Positions 34,485 to 42,906 of a stretch of DNA of 64,000 nt are shown one piece after another. The number at the start of each line of letters is the position of its first letter. The stretch's first letter is position 1. The position numbers and the translations under genes are program-made. The notes below the pieces were generated by a model. It ran no database searches. It was given only the letters and a program-made list of their open reading frames with translations, and had not been told where the DNA came from. The stretch covers positions 62,001 through 126,000 of the forward strand of contig NZ_QWEH01000008.1 in the NCBI RefSeq assembly GCF_003515705.1. Reading direction: 5' to 3'. The stretch comes from Oceanobacillus profundus (GTDB lineage Bacteria > Bacillota > Bacilli > Bacillales > Amphibacillaceae).

Positions 34485-34946
34485 ATGATAACACTGAATC
34501 ATATACCGGTTATAAAATCAGAAATGCTTATTCGCAGACCGGTTGAAGAAGTATTTGAAGCTTTTATCAATCCGGAAATAACTACAAAATTTTGGTTTAC
34601 CAAAAGCAGTGGGAGATTAGAAGAGGGGAAGCATATAAAGTGGGAATGGGAGATGTACGGCGTTTCTGATGACCTTTTTGTAAAAGAAATCGAGCAAAAC
34701 AAAATAATTCGGATTGAATCCTCAGACAGCACTAAAACTGAGTGGATATTTACTCCCCGAACAGAAAACGAAACATTTGTCTCAATTACAAACTCAGGGT
34801 TTACAGGCAATGGAGATGATATGGTAAACTATGCTATTGGATCAATGGGAGGATACACGATGGTCCTTTGTGCACTAAAGGCACTTCTTGAGCATAACAT
34901 CATTCTAAATGTTGTAGCAGACAAAGCTCCTGATGATCACATTTAA
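34485..34946 (+). CDS. second SRPBCC-domain protein
   Basis: 153 residues, AHSA1-like: MLIRRPVEEVFEAFINPEIT, FWFTKSSGRLEEGKHIKWEW, and the C-terminal helix MVLCALKALLEHN. ATG 34485 with AAAGGAG 8 bases upstream; an upstream in-frame ATG at 34464 lies inside the remnant. Ligand unknown. It may be regulated together with the ArsR gene 270 bases upstream. Confidence 0.8.
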   Translation: MITLNHIPVIKSEMLIRRPVEEVFEAFINPEITTKFWFTKSSGRLEEGKHIKWEWEMYGVSDDLFVKEIEQNKIIRIESSDSTKTEWIFTPRTENETFVSITNSGFTGNGDDMVNYAIGSMGGYTMVLCALKALLEHNIILNVVADKAPDDHI

Positions 34947-35460
34947 TAGTAAGAGATAGTTTGTAATCTAACCTATGAACTTGATTTACTATTGTATATG
35001 CAAGAAAGAATAGCGTTTTTCCAATTGGTTCTGATGCTTCAGATATACTTGACCTCGTTCCGATAATAGATATTCGAATTTAAGGTTGCCAGAATTAAGG
35101 GTGACGAATAATGTAATTTTTCACCTGATCGATTGTGACAGACAGTGTTTGCTTGTTTAAAGTTTCCCAAAAAGGAGTAACTAAAAGCCCAATTTCTCAT
35201 TTTTAATAAAGAAAAATTAGGCTTTTTGTAATTTCGTTAACGTTATTAATCCGTATTTTCTGGCACTCTGCATTCATGTACACAGTCTTTGTAAGATTAA
35301 TCCTATGCTTGTTATTATCTTTTCATATAAAAGTTTACTTCTATATTTGGGTAAACGCTATATGGTACGTACAATTCACAAAGTCTATATAACGCTAGGA
35401 GATTTTTTCTTTTTCATGATACCTCTATAACTTTCACAGGCAGCGTCTATGGTTTTAAAA
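34947..35460. other. long AT-rich intergenic region
   Basis: No gene recognised. The only clear structure is a terminator-like hairpin at 35182-35227, AAAAGCCCAATTT with AAAAATTAGGCTTTTT, with T run on the plus strand. The sequence before it (AAAGGAGTAACTAAAAGCC) could be the end of a lost gene. Confidence 0.5.
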
Positions 35461-35466
35461 GTATAA

Positions 35467-35495
35467 TAAAAAAGCAGTGAATAATCACTGCTTTC
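35467..35495 (-). terminator. terminator of the cold-shock gene
   Basis: AAAGCAGTGA-ATAA-TCACTGCTTT stem with a T run on the minus strand, 18 bases after the csp stop. Confidence 0.88.
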
Positions 35496-35512
35496 ACTTC
35501 TATGTGTTTTGC

Positions 35513-35713
35513 TTATTTTTTTACAACATTTGCGGCTTGTGGACCGCGTTCGCCTTCAACAATTTCAAAAGTAACTTCTTGCCCTTCTTCTAAAGACTTG
35601 AAGCCTTCCTCTTGGATTGCTGAGTAATGGACAAATACATCATTACCTTCTTCCAATTGGATAAATCCATAGCCTTTTTCAGCATTGAACCATTTTACTA
35701 CTCCGTTTTCCAT
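35513..35713 (-). CDS. cold-shock protein (CspB/CspD family)
   Basis: 66-residue single OB-fold RNA/DNA chaperone. RNP1 (KGYGFIQLE) and RNP2 (DVFVHYSAI) motifs are intact. It binds single-stranded nucleic acid and counteracts structure in mRNA, typically at low temperature or in stationary phase. GGGAGGAATAAGAC precedes the ATG. A leader of about 160 bases with its own promoter, a short ORF and a terminator-like hairpin precedes it, unusual and possibly regulatory. Confidence 0.94.
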   Translation of the reverse strand: MENGVVKWFNAEKGYGFIQLEEGNDVFVHYSAIQEEGFKSLEEGQEVTFEIVEGERGPQAANVVKK

Positions 35714-35780
35714 GTCTTATTCCTCCCAAATTCCCACGTGAAATGCGTGTTAATACAAAGTATAGACTCAGAATATATTA

Positions 35781-35844
35781 AAAAAGGCAGGTTCTATAGA
35801 AGTGTAGGATCATATTGCATCCACTTCTATAGAAGCTGCCTTTT
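35781..35844 (-). promoter_or_regulatory. large terminator-like hairpin in the cold-shock gene leader
   Basis: Arms 35781-35810 and 35819-35844 contain the matching blocks AAAAAGGCAG/CTGCCTTTT, TTCTATAGAAGTG/CACTTCTATAGAA (offset by single unpaired bases) and AGGAT/ATCC. In the minus direction it ends in GCCTTTTTT, a good U run. There is no minus-strand gene upstream for it to terminate, so it should lie inside the csp leader as an attenuator or RNA thermosensor-like element. Confidence 0.65.
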
Positions 35845-35863
35845 CGTCAATGATTCCGTACAT
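35810..35863 (-). CDS. possible 17-residue leader peptide of the cold-shock gene
   Basis: ATG at 35863 begins a 17-codon frame (MYGIIDEKAASIEVDAI) that runs through the right arm of the leader hairpin and stops in its loop. It lies about 11 bases after the predicted transcription start, with only a weak AAGAAG before it. Translation could control folding of the hairpin. Speculative. Confidence 0.3.
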   Translation of the reverse strand: MYGIIDEKAASIEVDAI

Positions 35864-35880
35864 CTTCTTTGCTTGCCCCT

Positions 35881-35909
35881 AATATAGCTTATTTAGAACA
35901 ACTCGTCAA
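35881..35909 (-). promoter_or_regulatory. strong sigma-A promoter of the cold-shock gene
   Basis: On the minus strand TTGACG (35909-35904), exactly 17 bases, then TATATT (35886-35881). It is the only good promoter upstream of csp and implies a leader of about 160 bases. Confidence 0.75.
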
Positions 35910-36031
35910 GAAATTAACACTTAAATTCTGCATTTATCAAATCTTTACATTTATCCATTATTCGTTTGTTAATGAAAAAAGCAATGGAAAGGGTTAAACT
36001 ATATTATAGAACTATGAAAAGGAGCATCGAT

Positions 36032-37702
36032 ATGAAAACAGATATAGAAATCGCCCAACAGGCAAAATTAAAACCCATAACCGAAATTGCGAAAATGCTC
36101 GATTTAACCACGGATCACTACGAACCTTATGGTTATACAAAAGCAAAGCTTTCCGATAAATTATTAGAAAAATGGAAAGACAAGCCAAACGGAAAAATAA
36201 TTCTCGTAACCTCCATTAATCCCACACCTGCAGGAGAAGGAAAGTCAACCGTAACAGTTGGCTTAGGGCAAGCGTTAAATCAGTTAGGAGAAAAGGCTGT
36301 TATCGCCTTGCGTGAACCATCGCTTGGTCCTGTGATGGGATTGAAGGGAGGAGCCGCTGGAGGAGGTTATTCCCAAGTATTACCGATGGAAGAAATTAAT
36401 CTTCATTTTACCGGGGATATCCATGCAATCACGAGTGCAAATAACTTGTTATCTGCCGTAATCGACAATCATATTCACCGCGATAATAAGTTACATATTG
36501 ATCCGAGAAAAGTGGAGTGGAAACGGGTTGTTGATATGAATGATCGAGCGCTGAGACAGGTAGTTGTTGGTCTAGGAGGTTCTTCCCAAGGTGTACCGAG
36601 AGAGGATGGCTATACAATAACAGCCGCCTCAGAAATAATGGCCATTTTATGTCTAGCAGATAACATGGAAGATTTGAAAACAAGACTTTCAAAAATTGTT
36701 ATTGGCTATACATATGATGATCATCCGGTTACAGTGAAAGATCTTGAAGTAGAAGGAGCTTTAACAATACTTTTAAAGGATGCATTCAAGCCAAATCTCG
36801 TACAAACAATCGAAAATACGGCAGCTGTCATCCACGGTGGCCCTTTTGCCAATATTGCACATGGTTGTAATAGTATAATCGCTACAAAAACCGCTGCAAA
36901 ATTAGGTGATTATGTTATAACTGAAGCTGGCTTTGGAGCGGATTTAGGTGCTGAAAAATTCCTGAATATAAAAACGCAAGCAGGTAATTTTCATCCTGAT
37001 GCAATTGTTATTGTAGCTACTGTCAGAGCATTAAAAATGCACGGCGGCGCAACAAAGGAGAATTTGAATACAGAAAACATCGAGGCGTTGAAAGCGGGCA
37101 TGGAAAACTTAAATAAACATATTGATACCATTGAACGATTTGGGCTCCCATATGTAATTGCCATTAATAAATTCCCAACTGATACAAGTGCTGAAACAGA
37201 TTTTATCGAATCTTGGTGCCAATCCAGAGGAATCGATGTAGCATTAGCAGATGTATGGGCTAAAGGCGGAGCTGGCGGTATTGAGCTAGCTAGGAAAGTT
37301 ATGACGAAAACAATGACGTCTGAAACCAAGTTTACTCGAACTTACAATGCTAATGATACGTTAGAAACGAAGATAAGAAAAATAGCACAGACGGTATATG
37401 GTGCTGATGATATTGAATTATCACTAAAGGCAAAGAAACAAATTGTTTTCTTTGAAAAACAAGGATGGGGCAATCTGCCAGTCTGTATGGCCAAAACACA
37501 ATATTCTTTATCAGATGACCCAACATTATTAGGCCGACCGAGCGGTTTTACAATTTCTATTCGCGAGTTAAAAGCTTCTATTGGAGCTGGATTTATAGTT
37601 GTTCTAACAGGTGATCTCATGACAATGCCAGGATTACCTAAGACACCTGCCGCCTTACACATGGATATAGATGCAAACGGGAAAATTATGGGATTATCAT
37701 AA
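36032..37702 (+). CDS. fhs: formate--tetrahydrofolate ligase
   Basis: ATP-dependent synthesis of 10-formyl-THF for purine and fMet formation. 556 residues from ATG 36032, the family length. The P-loop-like [15 protein letters not shown] at about residues 59-73 and [20 protein letters not shown] are diagnostic. AAAAGGAG is 9 bases upstream; an open frame to 35966 is leader. It overlaps the next gene by one base (TAATG). thyA and dfrA, other folate enzymes, follow within 1 kb. Confidence 0.95.
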   Translation: MKTDIEIAQQAKLKPITEIAKMLDLTTDHYEPYGYTKAKLSDKLLEKWKDKPNGKIILVTSINPTPAGEGKSTVTVGLGQALNQLGEKAVIALREPSLGPVMGLKGGAAGGGYSQVLPMEEINLHFTGDIHAITSANNLLSAVIDNHIHRDNKLHIDPRKVEWKRVVDMNDRALRQVVVGLGGSSQGVPREDGYTITAASEIMAILCLADNMEDLKTRLSKIVIGYTYDDHPVTVKDLEVEGALTILLKDAFKPNLVQTIENTAAVIHGGPFANIAHGCNSIIATKTAAKLGDYVITEAGFGADLGAEKFLNIKTQAGNFHPDAIVIVATVRALKMHGGATKENLNTENIEALKAGMENLNKHIDTIERFGLPYVIAINKFPTDTSAETDFIESWCQSRGIDVALADVWAKGGAGGIELARKVMTKTMTSETKFTRTYNANDTLETKIRKIAQTVYGADDIELSLKAKKQIVFFEKQGWGNLPVCMAKTQYSLSDDPTLLGRPSGFTISIRELKASIGAGFIVVLTGDLMTMPGLPKTPAALHMDIDANGKIMGLS

Positions 37703-38292
37703 TGGAAAAAGAAGTACAAATTAAGCACATTCGAGATTATGTATTCACATTGTTTCAAGCTGACGAATCAGGTCATGATTATTTCCATATGGAACGTGTT
37801 GCACGTATCTCTAGAAAGATTGCTGAAGTGGAGCAGGCTAATGTTTTTCTTTGTGAAGCGGCTGCTTGGTTGCATGATGTTGGCGATAAGAAGCTCTTCC
37901 ATAATCCAAATGAAGCTATAGAGGAAATGAACACTTTTTTATGTGATATTTCTTTAAATAAAATCCAAATTAATGAAATCAATCATATTATTTCTGGAAT
38001 TTCTTTTAGTAAGGGAATTGCTGTTCCAGACACTTTAGAAGGAAGAATTGTTCAAGATGCGGACCGACTGGATGCGATTGGGGCAATTGGCATTGCGAGA
38101 ACGTTTGCGTTTGGGGGTGCTAATCAGCAACTAATGTATCACCCAAACAGTAAATCGACATCCATTCAGCATTTCTATGATAAGCTTTTGACGTTAAAAG
38201 ATTTAATGCATACAGAATCAGCCAGAGAAATGGCGAAAGAACGCCATCAATATATGGAATCGTTTCTTAAACAATTTTTTCAAGAATGGTAA
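37702..38292 (+). CDS. HD-domain phosphohydrolase
   Basis: 196 residues. Metal-binding HD-domain pattern: SGHDYFHMERVARI (first His-Asp), AAWLHDVGDKKLF (HD), and QDADRLDAIGAIGIARTF (Asp). It belongs to the YedJ/YpgQ type of HD hydrolases with phosphatase activity on nucleotides; substrate not predictable here. The start overlaps the fhs stop by one base, so it is translated by coupling. Its terminator is not clear. Confidence 0.87.
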   Translation: MEKEVQIKHIRDYVFTLFQADESGHDYFHMERVARISRKIAEVEQANVFLCEAAAWLHDVGDKKLFHNPNEAIEEMNTFLCDISLNKIQINEINHIISGISFSKGIAVPDTLEGRIVQDADRLDAIGAIGIARTFAFGGANQQLMYHPNSKSTSIQHFYDKLLTLKDLMHTESAREMAKERHQYMESFLKQFFQEW

Positions 38293-38352
38293 ACGTGCAG
38301 TTTAAGAAATTTGATCATTCTATTTTTATTCAATAAATAACTGTCACGTATA

Positions 38353-38374
38353 TTTCTAGAAATATGTCTAGAAA
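38353..38374. repeat. inverted repeat before the pre-thyA repeat
   Basis: TTTCTAGA-AATATG-TCTAGAAA, perfect 8-bp arms, 60 bases after the HD-domain gene stop. Possibly a weak terminator or part of the neighbouring repeat. Confidence 0.45.
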
Positions 38375-38375
38375 G

Positions 38376-38515
38376 GAGGAAGCTGGGACATAACAAAAGT
38401 GTTTAATGTTAAAGACGAACGTTGCATAAACTTAGCGAAGTATATATCCGGAGCGAGTTATTTGCACCAATCATGTTCGGTTTTTATTTCATAAAAATAC
38501 TTTTGGCTCAGCCTC
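38376..38515. repeat. GCTGGGACATAA-type intergenic repeat before thyA
   Basis: Begins GAGGAAGCTGGGACATAAC and ends TTTTGGCTCAGCCTC. The ends form imperfect inverted repeats (GAGG, CTGGG/CTCAG, CAAAAGTGTTT against AAATACTTTTG). A similar GCTGGGACATAA...GGCTCAGCCTC sequence is widespread in staphylococci and Bacillaceae intergenic DNA as far as I recall. No coding content. It brings a promoter-proximal sequence next to thyA. Confidence 0.7.
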
Positions 38516-38524
38516 AATAAAATC

Positions 38525-38533
38525 TGTTATAAT
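38525..38533 (+). promoter_or_regulatory. extended -10 promoter of thyA
   Basis: TGTTATAAT is a perfect TGnTATAAT, 59 bases before the thyA ATG, just after the repeat. Confidence 0.55.
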
Positions 38534-38591
38534 AACAATTAATGTTTAAATACTGTTTCTTATGCAAGGCATAGGGGTTAGGAGTGATAGC

Positions 38592-39548
38592 ATGATAAAA
38601 GGTGAACAAGCCTACTTGGATCTATGTCAGCATATCCTTGATAACGGCTTTAAAAAAGGAGATCGAACAAATACAGGAACATACTCTGTTTTTGGACATC
38701 AAATGCGCTTTGACTTAAGTGAAGGGTTTCCATTATTAACAACAAAAAGAGTACCATTTCGACTTGTTGCAAGTGAACTTCTCTGGTTTCTAAAGGGAGA
38801 TACGAATATACGCTATCTATTGGAAAACAATAATAATATTTGGAATGAATGGGCGTTTGAAAAATGGATTCATAGTGAAAAATACACCGGTCCAGATATG
38901 ACAAATTTCGGAATCCGCAGCCAAGAGGATGAAGAATTTAATCTGTTGTATCAGGAGCAAATGAACTTATTTAAGGAAAGAATCTGCAAAGATGAGGAAT
39001 TTGCAAAGACGTTCGGTGATCTTGGGTCTGTTTATGGAAAACAGTGGCGTAAATGGAAAACGTCACGCAATGAAACAATCGATCAAGTACAGGAAGTGAT
39101 TGAATCCATTCGTCATAACCCTAACTCCAGAAGGCATATTGTGTCGGCATGGAATCCAGAGGATCTTCCGGAAATGGCATTGCCACCTTGCCACACCTTA
39201 TTCCAATTTTATGTTGCAGATGGCAAGCTTTCTTGTCAGTTGTATCAGCGAAGTGCAGATGTTTTCCTTGGGGTGCCATTCAACATTGCAAGCTATGCTT
39301 TATTGACACATTTAATTGCACATGAATGTAACTTAGAAGTTGGGGAGTTTGTACACACACTTGGAGACGCACATATCTATTCAAACCATGTTGAACAAGT
39401 TCAAACACAGCTTAAGCGTGAGGTACGTGCCTTTCCTAGCTTAAAGATAAATCAGGAAAAATCATCTATTTTTGATTTTGAACTTACAGATTTTGAAATT
39501 GTAGATTACAATCCACATCCAAGTATTAAAGCACCAATCGCAGTTTAA
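38592..39548 (+). CDS. thyA: thymidylate synthase (ThyA, long form)
   Basis: Converts dUMP and methylene-THF to dTMP and DHF. 318 residues, the longer type with an insertion after the N-terminal third, as in lactobacilli and staphylococci. Catalytic Cys in [20 protein letters not shown], followed by [20 protein letters not shown] 38592 has GGAGTGAT 8 bases upstream; frame upstream to 38562 is not needed. dfrA follows after 17 bases, the usual thyA-dfrA pair that regenerates THF. Confidence 0.95.
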   Translation: MIKGEQAYLDLCQHILDNGFKKGDRTNTGTYSVFGHQMRFDLSEGFPLLTTKRVPFRLVASELLWFLKGDTNIRYLLENNNNIWNEWAFEKWIHSEKYTGPDMTNFGIRSQEDEEFNLLYQEQMNLFKERICKDEEFAKTFGDLGSVYGKQWRKWKTSRNETIDQVQEVIESIRHNPNSRRHIVSAWNPEDLPEMALPPCHTLFQFYVADGKLSCQLYQRSADVFLGVPFNIASYALLTHLIAHECNLEVGEFVHTLGDAHIYSNHVEQVQTQLKREVRAFPSLKINQEKSSIFDFELTDFEIVDYNPHPSIKAPIAV

Positions 39549-39565
39549 GCAGTGGAGGGACAGAA

Positions 39566-40054
39566 ATGATATCATTATTACTCGCAATGGATCGCAATCA
39601 CGTTATTGGTCTAAACAATGAAATGCCATGGCATCTTCCAAAAGATTTACGTTTTTTTAAAGAAAAAACAACTGGTAATACGATTATTATGGGGAGAAAA
39701 ACATACGATTCCATGGGAGGCGCGTTACCGAATCGTGAGAATGTCGTATTAACGAAGTCAAAAACTGATTTTCCGGAACATGTGAAGGTAATTGACCAGT
39801 TACAAACAGTAGTTGAATGGAATACGGACAATCCGGATAAAGAGTATTTCATTATTGGCGGCGGAAATATTTTTAATCAAGTAATTGATATAGCGGATCG
39901 AATGTATATTACTTGGATTGATGAAGAATTTGATGGGGATACCTTTTTCCCGAGCTTTTCAGAAGGTGAATGGGAATTAACAGCTAAAGTTAAAGGTGAG
40001 AGAAACGAAACGAATCCTTATGACTATTATTTTTTACAATATGATAGAAAATAG
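39566..40054 (+). CDS. dfrA: dihydrofolate reductase
   Basis: NADPH-dependent reduction of DHF to THF, 162 residues. SLLLAMDRNHVIGLNNEMPW with the substrate loop and the Trp, LPKDLRFFKEKT with the catalytic acidic residue, TIIMGRKTYDSMGGALP and IIGGGNIFNQ (NADPH binding) are all present. AGTGGAGGGACAGAA precedes the ATG. Probably one operon with thyA. Confidence 0.95.
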   Translation: MISLLLAMDRNHVIGLNNEMPWHLPKDLRFFKEKTTGNTIIMGRKTYDSMGGALPNRENVVLTKSKTDFPEHVKVIDQLQTVVEWNTDNPDKEYFIIGGGNIFNQVIDIADRMYITWIDEEFDGDTFFPSFSEGEWELTAKVKGERNETNPYDYYFLQYDRK

Positions 40055-40162
40055 CAGCGCTTGTTTAATAGGGAATAAAGAGGTAAAATATAGATAGAAT
40101 TTGCTGTATTCTAAAATCAGCTGATTTTATGAGTTAAATTTTAGCATAGAGAAGGTGTACAC

Positions 40163-40375
40163 ATGTTAGCAAATATCGGGGTGCCTGGGTTAATATTGAT
40201 TGTTTTACTTGCATTGATTGTATTTGGTCCAAAGAAACTCCCGGAAATTGGTAAAGCTGCTGGACAGACGCTGCGTGAATTCAAAAACTCTACTCGCAAT
40301 CTAACAGAAGATGCGAAAGGGGAAATAAACGAAGTAAAGGCAATTGTTCATGGTGACAGCAAAGAAACTAAATAA
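40163..40375 (+). CDS. tatA: twin-arginine translocase TatA/TatE subunit, copy 1
   Basis: 70 residues: N-terminal membrane helix ([20 protein letters not shown] with the FGPKKLPE hinge) and an amphipathic helix [18 protein letters not shown]. Forms the Tat pore with TatC. AGAAGGTG precedes the ATG. It is followed after 18 bases by a second tatA-like gene, a tandem duplication. Confidence 0.93.
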   Translation: MLANIGVPGLILIVLLALIVFGPKKLPEIGKAAGQTLREFKNSTRNLTEDAKGEINEVKAIVHGDSKETK

Positions 40376-40393
40376 ATTTCGGAGTGATACAAA

Positions 40394-40576
40394 ATGTTAG
40401 GTAACATTGGGATTCCTGGTTTAATTCTAATACTTATTGTTGCATTAATCGTTTTTGGCCCGTCTAAATTACCTGAAATCGGCAAGGCTTTTGGAAACTC
40501 TCTACGGGAATTTAAGAATGCTACACAGGGCATCGTAAACGATAAAGAAAATAAAAGCGAAGATAAAAACAGTTAA
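40394..40576 (+). CDS. tatA: twin-arginine translocase TatA/TatE subunit, copy 2
   Basis: 60 residues, closely similar to the preceding gene ([40 protein letters not shown]) but with a shorter charged tail. Two TatA paralogs next to one TatC suggests either dosage or functional split as with TatAd/TatAy/TatAc of B. subtilis. CGGAGTGAT precedes the ATG. A structured repeat separates it from tatC. Confidence 0.92.
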   Translation: MLGNIGIPGLILILIVALIVFGPSKLPEIGKAFGNSLREFKNATQGIVNDKENKSEDKNS

Positions 40577-40764
40577 TAGATCGGTGATGGAGGTGTAGGG
40601 ACTATTCCTTACATCTTCTTTTGTGCTAACTTAGGAAGCAATAAAATTTGAATGCTGTGGATAACATTGTTACCTAAACAGCCAAGTCCAGCTGCAGCGC
40701 TTAAGCGTTAGCGATACTTCCCTCACCTCATGACAGGATAAAGAAGACTTGCCGACTGGCTAAT

Positions 40765-41035
40765 ACAAGAGGCCTAGTCGCACGTATACCCTTGCGGTGA
40801 AAGCTGGCACCTGACTTTAGTAAAAGGATGGGCGATTAAAACCAGGCTACGCCTAACATGGGCATACCCTAAAGGGGTCTTTTTAGATGAACTTGACTCT
40901 CGCCCGTAGAGGCGAAAGTCATAGATCATCTTATACTTTGGAGTGAATCTCCTGCATAGGAATGTTCGATCCATCGAACCACGTCAAAGTTCGGGACGCA
41001 GTCCGTACGTCGCTAACCGGGCGTTTGCGCTTTTG
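40765..41035. repeat. structured dispersed repeat, copy 2, inside the tat cluster
   Basis: Core 40771-41023 is the partner of 10064-10320 in the same orientation. The stems are kept with partial compensation: GACT-c-TCGCC/GGCGA-a-AGTC, AGGC-TAC-GCCT, GGAG-TGAAT-CTCC and GTTCGAT-CC-ATCGAAC. A module just upstream (40633-40673, GGAAGC...TTTGAATGCTGTGGATAAC) recurs at 44158-44190, and GTCCAGCTGCAGCGC at 40685-40699 resembles a repeat start I recall from other Bacillaceae. It lies between tatA copy 2 and tatC. Confidence 0.85.
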
Positions 41036-41062
41036 TTCTATAGATGGTAGGGAGTGATTAGA

Positions 41063-41830
41063 ATGACAGAAGACCAGCAACAAGTAAATAATGATAAGGA
41101 TATGAATTTAGTTGGCCACTTATCCGAATTAAGAAACAGACTCATTATAACAGCAGTTTTCTTTATTGTTTTTTTTATTGTTGGGTTTATATTTGTAGAA
41201 GATATTTATTCTTTTTTTCGTAAAGATATAGATTTAGAATTAACCGTAATAAGTCCAACTGAAATTATTTGGATTTATTTTTCGATGGCAGGATTAGTAG
41301 CAATCATTGGTACGATTCCAGTTCTATCCTATGAAATTTGGGCATTTATTAAACCTGGATTGACGCCGTATGAGCGAAAAGCATCTTTATCCTATATTCC
41401 AGCTCTATTTTTACTATTTATTGGTGGATTAGTATTCGGCTATATCGTATTTGTTAAATTGATTATGCCATTTTTACTTTCATTAAACGATGGTATGTTT
41501 AATGTCATGTTTACAGTGGATCGCTATTTCAAATTCTTATTACGGGTAACATTGCCGTTTGCGTTGCTATTTGAATTACCACTCATAACAATGTTCTTAA
41601 CGACTTTAGGAGTAATTACTCCTGATTTCCTATCTAAAAACAGAAAATATGCCTATTTTATTTTAATTGTAATTGGTGTATTAATTACACCACCAGATTT
41701 TGTTTTACAACTTGTAGTGGCTATTCCGTTAATAATTCTATATGAAATCAGTATCTATATGTCTCGAATCGTTTACCGAAAGAAGCTGCGGAAAAATGAA
41801 GCCTTTATGCAAGAAAACAACATTTCGTAA
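41063..41830 (+). CDS. tatC: twin-arginine translocase subunit TatC
   Basis: 255-residue receptor subunit with six transmembrane helices. Conserved N-terminal HLSELRNRL with the functionally important Glu, YEIWAFIKPGLTPYERK and FELPLITMFLTTLGV are present. ATG 41063 with GGGAG 8 bases upstream; GTG 41054 overlaps that site. QcrA in this window is a probable substrate. yozE follows after 11 bases. Confidence 0.94.
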   Translation: MTEDQQQVNNDKDMNLVGHLSELRNRLIITAVFFIVFFIVGFIFVEDIYSFFRKDIDLELTVISPTEIIWIYFSMAGLVAIIGTIPVLSYEIWAFIKPGLTPYERKASLSYIPALFLLFIGGLVFGYIVFVKLIMPFLLSLNDGMFNVMFTVDRYFKFLLRVTLPFALLFELPLITMFLTTLGVITPDFLSKNRKYAYFILIVIGVLITPPDFVLQLVVAIPLIILYEISIYMSRIVYRKKLRKNEAFMQENNIS

Positions 41831-41841
41831 TGGGGGATTAG

Positions 41842-42054
41842 ATGCGTTCTTTTTATCATTTCTTATTGACTTATCGTGGTAAAACAAGACCTGATGAAAA
41901 ATCAAGACTTGCAGACTGGGCATTTAAAGATCATAATTTCCCTAAACAAGCAACGGATTATAATGATGTAAGTGATTATTTAGAATGGAACAGCCCCTTT
42001 CCAAATGCAGTAAATGTTTTTGATGAATTGTGGGAGATCTATCAATCCGATTAA
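41842..42054 (+). CDS. yozE: YozE/UPF0346 family protein
   Basis: 70-residue SAM-like helical protein, unknown function. RSFYHFLLTYRGKTRPDEKS and NFPKQATDYNDVSDYLE are the family pattern. GGGGGATTAG precedes the ATG, 11 bases after tatC, so it is likely in the same transcript. A stable hairpin follows. Confidence 0.87.
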   Translation: MRSFYHFLLTYRGKTRPDEKSRLADWAFKDHNFPKQATDYNDVSDYLEWNSPFPNAVNVFDELWEIYQSD

Positions 42055-42077
42055 AAAAGACCAAACTTCTCGCTTAA

Positions 42078-42112
42078 CCAACCCCCTAGAAATGTATCTA
42101 GGGGGTTAGTTA
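42078..42112 (+). terminator. terminator-like hairpin after yozE
   Basis: AACCCCCTAGA and TCTAGGGGGTT around a six-base loop. Very stable but lacking a T run longer than two. Confidence 0.65.
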
Positions 42113-42349
42113 AATTCTAAAATTAAACAAACGTTTGATCAATTATCAGAAATCCCATGTATGTTAAGTGTGGCATTAATATTACAAATTACGACTTATT
42201 TTTTGATTTAGAATGAGAGATCGTGTAGTATTTGTTGATTCCTGCGGTTTCCCAGGAAATATTTCCTCACCTATTTATTTGCCTACACATATTAATGCAA
42301 ATAAACGTAAACTAATCATAGAGGATTTTATGTTGAAAGGGGATATCCT

Positions 42350-42751
42350 ATGTTACTTCCATCCAGGCAACAAAGACAACGACAGTTCTATCCTTCCACA
42401 ATGAACAGATCAATGCAGCGTAGCATACAACCTAGCCAATTGAAGACAACTAAAGTAGGAGGAAAAGGAGTTATGAGCGGTCTTTCAAAGACACTCGACG
42501 GGGTGCAGCAGGTACTAAACATGGTTCAAACAGGAGCTCCGATTGTGAAAGAATACGGACCAATGATAAAAAATCTACCTGCAATGTATCGAATGATAAA
42601 GGTTTTTAAAGAAATAGAAAAAAGTGATGATAAAGAAGAAGTCACTGAGACGCATGAAAGTAAACCATCTGAATCACAAGAAAGTGCGGCTGCATCAAGA
42701 ACAAAACGGTCATCTACAATCAATGTTCCAAAACCCAGATTGTATATATAA
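42350..42751 (+). CDS. YqfQ/VrrA-family protein
   Basis: 133 residues. A Gln/Arg-rich N-terminus (LLPSRQQRQRQFYPSTMNRS), a central conserved helix region (GVQQVLNMVQTGAPIVKEYG, then PMIKNLPAMYRMIKVFKEIE) and an acidic, low-complexity C-terminus ending NVPKPRLYI. The centre fits the YqfQ family, which also covers the repeat-rich VrrA of B. anthracis; a role in spore coat or surface has been suggested for relatives. AAGGGGATATCCT precedes the ATG. The 295-base gap upstream has no gene. Confidence 0.7.
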   Translation: MLLPSRQQRQRQFYPSTMNRSMQRSIQPSQLKTTKVGGKGVMSGLSKTLDGVQQVLNMVQTGAPIVKEYGPMIKNLPAMYRMIKVFKEIEKSDDKEEVTETHESKPSESQESAAASRTKRSSTINVPKPRLYI

Positions 42752-42906
42752 CATTTTAAGTCGCCCCACTTGATTTTTCTCTATAAAAAGGGAAAAATAA
42801 AGATAAGCCATTGGATTACTTTAAGTTAATCTGATAAAGATGATAATTTTCATATGAGTATATATAGTTTGATAAGAGCAATTCAATTTATACTGGAGGT
42901 ATTTAC

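Noticed and set aside
42213..42404. 63-codon plus-strand frame before the YqfQ-like gene
   Set aside because: No ribosome binding site, overlaps the well-supported start of the next gene by 55 bases, no recognisable family.
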